5,431 nucleotides of DNA from the NCBI GenBank assembly GCA_050246915.1, contig JBFWVD010000165.1:1-5431 (forward strand), in the 5' to 3' direction. Below, one piece after another: positions 1 through 4,368 of the stretch. Each line of letters begins with the position of its first letter. The first letter of the stretch is position 1. The translations under genes were made by a program, and so were the position numbers. This stretch comes from JBFWVD01 sp050246915 (GTDB taxonomy: Bacteria > Actinomycetota > Acidimicrobiia > Acidimicrobiales > Ilumatobacteraceae). The notes beneath the pieces were generated by a model. The model was not told the origin of the DNA. It made no database searches and was given only the letters and a program-made list of their open reading frames with translations.

Positions 1-767
1 GCTTGCGCGAGCGTGCCGATGGAGCAGACGTGGCTGAAGGCGTCAGCGAGGCTCTGGTCGACCTCGCCGAAGCTCAACCCGGCGGTGAAGAACAGCTCGT
101 CGGGGTTCCTCCCAGCCTCGCTCACGTCGCGTCGTATCCGTTCGATCTCGCGGCCGAGTTTGTCGGCGGGCCAGGGGGTTGGTGAGCCCCAGCCGTCGCC
201 GTACTCGACGATCCGCCGACGGGCGTGCTTGCCGATACCGCCGATCAGGGTTCTGACGGTGGGCTGTTGGAAGCATTTCGGTTTGACGCTCACCTGTTCG
301 AAGCGGACGAACTGGCCGTGGAACTCGGCAACGTCGTTGGTCCAGATGGCTCGCATGGCTCGCATGTACTCGTCGGTGATGACACCGCGCTTGTTGAACG
401 GCAGTCCGAGGGCTTCGAACTCTTCCTCGAGCCATCCGACGCCGGTCACGAGCGTCAATCGTCCCTTCGACAGTTGATCGAGCGTGGCGATCTGGATCGC
501 CTGATGGAGCGGATGACGAAACGGAATGACCGTGGCGTTGTAGGTGAATCGGATGCGATCGGTACGCGCCGCGATGTACGCCGAAAGGGTGTAGAGCTCT
601 GGCCAGGTGACGCCGAGGGAGTCGTGCTGCCCATTGGCGGGGGTGAAGAGATGTTCGCCGAAGACCACATCGGAGAATCCGAGCGATTCAGCGGCGACCG
701 TGACCTCGGCGATGCTGTCGAGGTCCGGCCAACGGTCGTAAGGGATCAACATGATGCCGAATCGCAT
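1..767 (-). CDS. LLM-class F420-dependent oxidoreductase, 3' end cut by the window
   Basis: Reading from the ATG at 767-765 gives 255 residues with no stop before the left edge, so the C-terminus is missing (the family is usually about 280-320 residues). It begins MRFGIMLIPYDRWPDLD, the first TIM-barrel strand of luciferase-like monooxygenases. Other family signatures are AAESLGFSDVVFGEHL (25-40), TDRIRF (69-74), FRHPLHQAIQIATLDQLSKG (83-102), the strong GVGWLEEEFEALGLPF block (109-124), RGVITDEYMRAMRAIWT (127-143) and GDGWG near 214-218. This pattern fits the subgroup usually called F420-dependent oxidoreductases (TIGR03619-like), which move hydride or oxygen using reduced F420 or FMN in the cytoplasm; the actual cofactor and substrate are unknown. 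An AGGAGGT ribosome binding site at 779-773, five bases before the ATG, fixes the start. It lies 18 bases downstream of the Rieske gene and is probably in the same transcript. Confidence 0.9.
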   Translation of the reverse strand, partial: MRFGIMLIPYDRWPDLDSIAEVTVAAESLGFSDVVFGEHLFTPANGQHDSLGVTWPELYTLSAYIAARTDRIRFTYNATVIPFRHPLHQAIQIATLDQLSKGRLTLVTGVGWLEEEFEALGLPFNKRGVITDEYMRAMRAIWTNDVAEFHGQFVRFEQVSVKPKCFQQPTVRTLIGGIGKHARRRIVEYGDGWGSPTPWPADKLGREIERIRRDVSEAGRNPDELFFTAGLSFGEVDQSLADAFSHVCSIGTLAQ

Positions 768-772
768 TGCAG

Positions 773-779
773 ACCTCCT
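773..779 (-). promoter_or_regulatory. Ribosome binding site of the LLM oxidoreductase
   Basis: The minus strand reads AGGAGGT here, ending five bases before the ATG. It is a near-perfect Shine-Dalgarno sequence and the strongest in the minus-strand cluster. It sits inside the 18-base gap after the Rieske gene stop. Confidence 0.8.
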
Positions 780-785
780 GGGGAC

Positions 786-1877
786 TCAGGCGTTGTGTTC
801 ATCGACTGGTTCGAACGTACGACACCATTTCCGCACGGCGCCGAACAGCTTCGCTTCGGTCGAGATGAGACCGGGGACGTCGAGGAACTCCTGGTTCTCC
901 CAGATCGGATGGTCCTCGGTGTAGGTGGTCAGCATGGCCGTGCGACGGGCGGCGAGTGATTCATCGGACTCGCCAGGGTGTGCCTCCACCCATATGGTCT
1001 GGAACAACGTGCAGTACTCGGCGTCTTCGGGTGTGGCGGCGAAGATGCCGAACCCGTTGTCCCGGCCGGCGAACCGGGTGAGTGACACCCCGACGCCCCA
1101 TGCCATCAAGGTGACGGTGTCTGGCTTGTCGGTACTGACCGATGCGACGCGTCCGCGCGAGGGAACCCGCAGTTGTGTGCGGAACGTGTGGGGCGTGATC
1201 TCGTGGTCGATGATCGTGGGGATCCGTTTGGCGCCGTGCACATAGCGAACATGGGCCGGGTCAACGATGTTCTCCACGGTGATGCGCGGTTGAATCGTCA
1301 GATGGGGGTACCGGCCGATCGCGTTCGGGAACGGTTCGTGGAACGGACCACATGGGTCGCCGTCGTCGAGTTCGGTGAAGATGTCCGGGACCTCCCACGA
1401 GGGCGCGCGGCCTTGTGCGTCGTTCCAGATGTAGATGACGCCGTTGCGCTCGTACACCGGCCGAGTGGGGATGTGTTTCGAACGGTTGACCTCGGTGGTG
1501 TCGGGGATCTCGCGATTGGTTCCATCCGGCGCCCAGCTCCACCCGTGGAACGGACACACCACGCAGTCACCGACGACCTTTCCGCCTTTACCGAGATGAG
1601 CGCCGAGGTGCAGGCAACGCGCGTCCATGCAGTTCAGTTCGCCCGACTCGGTGCGATACACGATGAGATCACGGCCGAAGCACTTCGCAGTGAGCATGTC
1701 GCCCGGTGCGATCTCAGCGCTCCATCCAACTTGGAACCATCCGCTGGGCTGCATCCATGACGGGATCGGCAACTGGCTCACGTCTTCCTCCGGCGCCATC
1801 GGCGTGTCGATGCTCGTAACCCCCACGAGCAGCGTCCCGAACTGTACACGAGTGTTCAACTCTGGCTCGCCGCCCAT
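786..1877 (-). CDS. Rieske [2Fe-2S] non-haem iron oxygenase, KshA-like
   Basis: This 363-residue protein is the catalytic oxygenase component of a multicomponent Rieske oxygenase. The Rieske domain (about 47-150) has the cluster ligands C88-x-H90 and C108-x2-H111 in CLHLGAHLG and CPFHGWSW. The catalytic domain has the mononuclear iron motif ENIVDPAHVRYVH: D206, H209 and H214. A likely third ligand is D322 in EDHPIWENQ, which matches the QDVEIW segment of KshA as I recall it. The tail AVRKWCRTFEPVD also resembles the KshA C-terminus (LRRWYEQFY). KshA is the 3-ketosteroid 9-alpha-hydroxylase oxygenase, but divergence is large and the substrate is not established. It needs electrons from a reductase that is not in the window. 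The ATG at 1877 has no clear ribosome binding site. The internal ATG at 1799 (M27) would give a 337-residue protein starting about 20 residues before GWFQVGW, a more usual N-terminus, so the start is uncertain. Confidence 0.9.
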   Translation of the reverse strand: MGGEPELNTRVQFGTLLVGVTSIDTPMAPEEDVSQLPIPSWMQPSGWFQVGWSAEIAPGDMLTAKCFGRDLIVYRTESGELNCMDARCLHLGAHLGKGGKVVGDCVVCPFHGWSWAPDGTNREIPDTTEVNRSKHIPTRPVYERNGVIYIWNDAQGRAPSWEVPDIFTELDDGDPCGPFHEPFPNAIGRYPHLTIQPRITVENIVDPAHVRYVHGAKRIPTIIDHEITPHTFRTQLRVPSRGRVASVSTDKPDTVTLMAWGVGVSLTRFAGRDNGFGIFAATPEDAEYCTLFQTIWVEAHPGESDESLAARRTAMLTTYTEDHPIWENQEFLDVPGLISTEAKLFGAVRKWCRTFEPVDEHNA

Positions 1878-1904
1878 GGTTGGCGCTCTGCGCGCCCGCT
1901 CGGG

Positions 1905-3122
1905 TCAGCGGCTGATGTTGCTCAGCAGTGCCGAGTTCGAGGGCAGACCAAGGAGTGCTCGTCCGAGCAGTTCGGCCGAGAGCTCGGCGTTGAGCACGTT
2001 GTGCCGGCTACCGAGGTTGAGATCGCGCCAGTAGCGCTGCAGCGGATTCGCATCGGCGAACGCCGCAGGACCGGCGATGTCCATCAACACCGACCCGGCG
2101 GAGCGGAGCTGCTCCATGGCGTGTCCGCAGTCGGCCTGGATGGTGGCGAGTTCGAACCCGGACAAGGCGCGGATCGGGGCGTTGTCGTCGACCAATGCGG
2201 CGGCCCGACGCACGTGGAGCCACGCGGTGTCGATGCGCAGAGCGGCATGTCCCAGGAGCGCCACGAGATGGTCGCTGTCGCGTTGGGTCGGTGTGTTCCA
2301 CCACATGACCGGTCGGCGACCCATCGACTCGGTGACTGCCTCGAGCATTGCCGCAGCCGCACCCAGCATCGGACCGAGCACGCCGAGAGCGAACAGCGGC
2401 TCAGTGGGTCGCAGGTCGCAGGGTTCCAACCCCGCGATGGTGAGCAGGACCTCGGTGGGAGGTCGCAGCGATGGGTCGAGGAACGCGGCGTTGGGCACCG
2501 TCATGTTGTCGACACGGATCGACCTGCTGCCCGATCCGACCACGCCGGCAACGTGCCAGTCGTCGAGGATCTCGACCGCGGGGTCGTGGAGGTCGATCAG
2601 ACACGAACCGAACCCCGCCACCTCGTCGCGCTCACGCACGCCAACGCCGATCATGGCTGCGTCGGCGTGCAGGACTCCTGAGCAGTACCCCCACGTACCG
2701 TTGATGACGTAGCCGTCGGCTGTCCGTTCGGCGGTGCCCGTCGGTGCGGCAGATACGCAACACAGTTCGTCACCGGTTCGGAACACCAACGCCGCGGTGT
2801 GCGGTGGCATCGACTTGGCTCCGGCGGTCATCATGGCCAGCACGCCGTACGCCCACGCCGTGCCGACGCAGCCCTTGGCCAACTCCGCCACGGTCTCGAT
2901 GTGCACGATCAGCGGAGCGCTCATCCCATTGGCGCGATGCGGCGCCAAGACGTCGAACAGCCGGTTGGCCCGCAGCGCAGCGAGTAGGTCATCGACGATG
3001 CGTCCTTCGGCTTCACTACGCTCGGCGTGGTCCGCCAGGAGTGGACGCAACGAGCGGGCGATGGCTACAGGGTCAGTGCCATCGGTAGCCGTCCAGCGCG
3101 TCGCGTTGGCGATGTCGAACAC
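1905..3122 (-). CDS. Group D flavin monooxygenase / acyl-CoA dehydrogenase fold, HsaA-like
   Basis: From the GTG at 3122 this is a 405-residue protein. That fits the size of HsaA, HpaB/C2-type and DszC-type monooxygenases (about 390-420). The open frame extends upstream to 3512, but the upstream residues are Arg/Pro-rich noise. A GGGAGG ribosome binding site four bases before the GTG decides the start. The helical N-terminal domain (about 15-110) is followed by the beta domain with DGYVINGTWGYCSG (136-149) and GSGSRSI, then a helical C-terminal domain ending with PLQRYWRD (360-367) and H374 in GSRHNVLN. These resemble the HsaA segments GYLVNGSWNWSSG and PIQRFWRD. Such enzymes use reduced FMN or FAD from a separate reductase to hydroxylate aromatic or heterocyclic rings. 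HsaA acts on a steroid-ring phenol, but the substrate here is unknown. A classical acyl-CoA dehydrogenase is less likely. It is the first gene of the minus-strand cluster. Confidence 0.85.
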   Translation of the reverse strand: MFDIANATRWTATDGTDPVAIARSLRPLLADHAERSEAEGRIVDDLLAALRANRLFDVLAPHRANGMSAPLIVHIETVAELAKGCVGTAWAYGVLAMMTAGAKSMPPHTAALVFRTGDELCCVSAAPTGTAERTADGYVINGTWGYCSGVLHADAAMIGVGVRERDEVAGFGSCLIDLHDPAVEILDDWHVAGVVGSGSRSIRVDNMTVPNAAFLDPSLRPPTEVLLTIAGLEPCDLRPTEPLFALGVLGPMLGAAAAMLEAVTESMGRRPVMWWNTPTQRDSDHLVALLGHAALRIDTAWLHVRRAAALVDDNAPIRALSGFELATIQADCGHAMEQLRSAGSVLMDIAGPAAFADANPLQRYWRDLNLGSRHNVLNAELSAELLGRALLGLPSNSALLSNISR

Positions 3123-3523
3123 AGGTCCTCCCTCATGGTGCAGATCGGCGTTCGGGCGCGCCCCGGCACAGTACCGGAGTGGTCGTGAGCCCCTGTTGGT
3201 GACCAAGCGGAAACGCCTGGTTCCCCGTGACGCGGCCTCGTAGCCGCTGGGCGAGATGGGCGGTGTGGGCGATGCAGTTCCGTCGGGTTGTCGCGGCGCT
3301 TGCGGCGCTGTCGTGCGTCGATGCATGTAGCGACTCGGGGGAGGCCTCCTCGAGCGCGCCGCCTGCCGCCGCGTCCAGTTCCTCGACCATCGTTGCGACG
3401 TCCATCGCGTTACCGCCCGCGACGTTGGTGGTCTCGCCTCCGCCGACGGGACCAGTAGCCGGCGGGATTCTGCTCGGTCTGGCGCCCACCAGCGGGAGCG
3501 ATACGAGAACATCGGTTTGCTTG
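3123..3523. other. Gene-poor stretch between the oxygenase cluster and the tRNA fragment
   Basis: No gene here is supported. It should contain the promoter of the minus-strand cluster. A TANNNT-like hexamer, TACTGT, lies at 3173-3168 on the minus strand, but no good -35 lies 16-19 bases upstream. An 11-bp palindrome TTGGTGACCAA is at 3196-3206. Two open frames overlap on opposite strands. On the plus strand, from ATG 3272, one encodes a hydrophobic start (VVAALAALSC) followed by a Ser/Ala/Pro-rich stretch, like a weak lipoprotein signal, but it has no clear ribosome binding site and its tail is translated from the antisense of the tRNA fragment. On the minus strand, 3489-3133 encodes 118 residues that I do not recognise. 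The two frames share third codon positions, so GC bias cannot choose between them. Confidence 0.4.
3127..3132 (-). promoter_or_regulatory. Ribosome binding site setting the GTG start of the flavin monooxygenase
   Basis: The minus strand reads GGGAGG, then four bases, then GTG at 3122-3120. This favours the 405-residue product over the longer open frame reaching 3512. Confidence 0.65.
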
Positions 3524-3565
3524 CGCCCCCGGCAAGATTCGAACTTGCGACCGTCGGATTAGAAG
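3524..3565 (-). other. 3' half of tRNA-Arg(UCU): probable att core of an integrated element
   Basis: On the minus strand the anticodon loop CTTCTAA (3565-3559) carries anticodon TCT at 3563-3561. It is followed by the 3' anticodon strand TCCGA (3558-3554), variable loop CGGTC (3553-3549) and a perfect T-arm: stem GCAAG, loop TTCGAAT, stem CTTGC (3548-3532). The 3' acceptor strand CGGGGGC (3531-3525) and discriminator G (3524) complete the half. The 5' strand of the anticodon stem should read TCGGA, but the sequence reads AATAT. No GCCCCCG acceptor strand or D-arm follows upstream, so the gene is not intact. Tyrosine integrases commonly recombine within the 3' half of tRNA genes, leaving such a copy at the far end of the element. 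Because the fragment's 5' side is foreign, the element should lie at higher coordinates. Confidence 0.8.
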
Positions 3566-3577
3566 ATATTCGGCACT

Positions 3578-3626
3578 GAGCGCTGTGCTCACCAGGGGAA
3601 ACGCAGGTCAGCGACGAGCGCTGTGC
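3578..3626. repeat. Direct repeat GAGCGCTGTGC, two copies beside the att core
   Basis: The identical 11-mer GAGCGCTGTGC occurs at 3578-3588 and 3616-3626, with starts 38 bases apart. The first copy begins 12 bases inside the element from the tRNA fragment. It also sits in a short dyad, TGAGC-N5-GCTCA (3577-3591), that the second copy lacks. Short direct repeats flanking the core are typical arm-type binding sites of tyrosine integrases, and that role is inferred here. Confidence 0.4.
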
Positions 3627-3663
3627 ATGGTGTTATCACGGTCATGAGCTCGGGCCCGATGGG

Positions 3664-3694
3664 TTGAGTCCGCTCGGGGCCACCGGGTTAGCGT
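3664..3694 (+). promoter_or_regulatory. Candidate promoter of a leaderless mRNA for the zinc-ribbon gene
   Basis: TTGAGT (3664-3669), a 19-base spacer and TAGCGT (3689-3694) resemble actinobacterial -35 and -10 hexamers (TANNNT). The GTG start at 3701 lies six bases past the -10, which is where transcription would start. There is no useful Shine-Dalgarno sequence. Leaderless GTG/ATG genes with this spacing are common in actinobacteria. Confidence 0.5.
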
Positions 3695-3700
3695 AGGGGC

Positions 3701-3934
3701 GTGCGTGGCATCCGGGAACGACCTCGCGAGACGGGCGACGGTGCGCAATACATCTGCCAGCAGTGCGGACGCGAAGTCGGCAGCCGAGGTGGTGATCCGT
3801 ACCTCTCCGATCAAGAAGGCCGAGCGACGAAGCGTGCCTCGGGCGGCTACATCAAACGCGTGCGGCATATCGGCTCTGAGTTGCCTGGCTCATTTGTTTG
3901 CCCGAAGCATGGGGTACTGAGGCTCGACGGCTAG
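3701..3934 (+). CDS. Small zinc-ribbon protein of unknown function
   Basis: This 77-residue protein starts with GTG at 3701. It has two pairs of potential metal ligands: C19-x2-C22 in YICQQCGREVGS and C67-x2-H70 in FVCPKHGVL. Together they suggest one zinc-binding knuckle pair closed over a loop of about 44 residues. The loop is polar and basic (RATKRASGGYIKRVRH), consistent with nucleic-acid binding, though this is not proven. There is no signal peptide or membrane segment. The start is chosen because a -10-like TAGCGT ends six bases upstream, pointing to a leaderless mRNA. It is the first gene inside the element and precedes the replication genes. I do not recognise a named family; small Cys-pair proteins of this kind are frequent on actinobacterial plasmids and integrative elements. 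The overlapping frame at 3705-3920 lacks such motifs. Confidence 0.6.
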   Translation: MRGIRERPRETGDGAQYICQQCGREVGSRGGDPYLSDQEGRATKRASGGYIKRVRHIGSELPGSFVCPKHGVLRLDG

Positions 3935-3949
3935 TTGTGACGACCGGAT

Positions 3950-3973
3950 CGCACACCGCTTGTGCGGTGTGCG
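3950..3973 (+). promoter_or_regulatory. Perfect 10-bp dyad: operator over a candidate -35, or a terminator
   Basis: The arms CGCACACCGC (3950-3959) and GCGGTGTGCG (3964-3973) pair perfectly around the loop TTGT. The dyad starts 15 bases after the zinc-ribbon stop codon, so it could end that transcript, but no T-run follows. The loop and inner arm also contain TTGTGC (3960-3965), which lies 17 bases before TACGGT (3983-3988). That pair has the layout of a -35/-10 promoter for the genes downstream, which would make the dyad a repressor operator. The sequence does not decide between the two roles. Confidence 0.5.
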
Positions 3974-3988
3974 CCGCCTAACTACGGT
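3960..3988 (+). promoter_or_regulatory. Candidate promoter for the small gene and the replication gene
   Basis: TTGTGC (3960-3965), a 17-base spacer and TACGGT (3983-3988) resemble a sigma-70-type actinobacterial promoter. Transcription would start near 3995, giving a leader of roughly 75 bases before the ATG at 4069. The leader contains GTCGAC twice (4028-4033 and 4040-4045), which could form a small hairpin ahead of the ribosome binding site. Confidence 0.35.
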
Positions 3989-4054
3989 TGGTGATCAAAT
4001 CGCCGTCGGGCTCGGCCTGGAAAGCGCGTCGACTTGGCCGTCGACATCTCCTTT

Positions 4055-4060
4055 GGAGGT
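4055..4060 (+). promoter_or_regulatory. Ribosome binding site of the 98-residue protein
   Basis: GGAGGT ends eight bases before the ATG at 4069. It is the strongest Shine-Dalgarno sequence on the plus strand of the element. It sets the start at 4069 and not at the earlier in-frame GTG at 3988. Confidence 0.75.
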
Positions 4061-4068
4061 GTCCAGCC

Positions 4069-4365
4069 ATGTCCAACGATTTCAAGTCCGCAAGACATCG
4101 CTATGCGGCGCTGTGTTCGTGGGGGAACACAGCTGACCGATCAAGCCGGACTGCAGCAGCTCGTCGTGAGTCACCGGCATCCATCGAGTACTTCCTTCGC
4201 CGACTCGATGTCGACCAGTTCGCGAATGCTGGCGACGCTGCACGTGTCGCTGCGGCAGAGGCGCTACGTCGTGCCCACTTTCTAGATCTCGCAGCGCGAA
4301 GCGCCGTGAGACGTCGTCGTTCAGCATTCACGCCGCCTTCGACAGCCGAAGATCAGGCGGGGTAG
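4069..4365 (+). CDS. Small helical basic protein of unknown function, upstream of the primase
   Basis: This 98-residue protein begins MSNDFKSARHRYAALCSWG; the GGAGGT at 4055-4060 chooses the start. It is rich in Ala and Arg. The first part (about 7-50) and the segment DAARVAAAEALRRAHFLDLAARSAVRRRR (about 60-88) look strongly helical, followed by a short unstructured tail. It has no Cys cluster, signal peptide or membrane segment. I do not recognise a family, but small Ala/Arg-rich helical proteins often sit before replication genes in actinobacterial elements. Its TAG stop is three bases before the ATG of the primase and in the same frame, so the two genes are probably translationally coupled. 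A DNA-binding or replication-accessory role is possible only by position. Confidence 0.6.
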   Translation: MSNDFKSARHRYAALCSWGNTADRSSRTAAARRESPASIEYFLRRLDVDQFANAGDAARVAAAEALRRAHFLDLAARSAVRRRRSAFTPPSTAEDQAG

Positions 4366-4368
4366 AGG

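Noticed and set aside
225..959. A long plus-strand open frame of 244 residues
   Set aside because: It is antisense to the clearly identified LLM oxidoreductase and the end of the Rieske gene, and its protein shows no motif.
2001..2712. Long plus-strand frames opposite the flavin monooxygenase
   Set aside because: These are typical antisense shadows in GC-rich coding DNA. The minus-strand protein has clear family motifs and these do not.
3123..3512. N-terminal extension of the flavin monooxygenase to 3512
   Set aside because: The extra 130 residues are Arg/Pro-rich with no family match. The GGGAGG ribosome binding site and family length support the GTG at 3122.
3227..3562. A 111-residue plus-strand frame with a weak lipoprotein-like start from ATG 3272
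   Set aside because: Its C-terminal residues RQDSNLRPSD are the well-known artefact of translating the antisense of a tRNA, here the fragment at 3524-3565. There is no convincing lipobox or ribosome binding site.
3524..3600. A complete tRNA gene
   Set aside because: No D-arm, 5' anticodon strand or 5' acceptor strand is present upstream of the anticodon loop, so only the 3' half exists.
3608..3868. An 86-residue minus-strand frame
   Set aside because: It overlaps the zinc-ribbon gene and its promoter, has no ribosome binding site and shows no recognisable motif.
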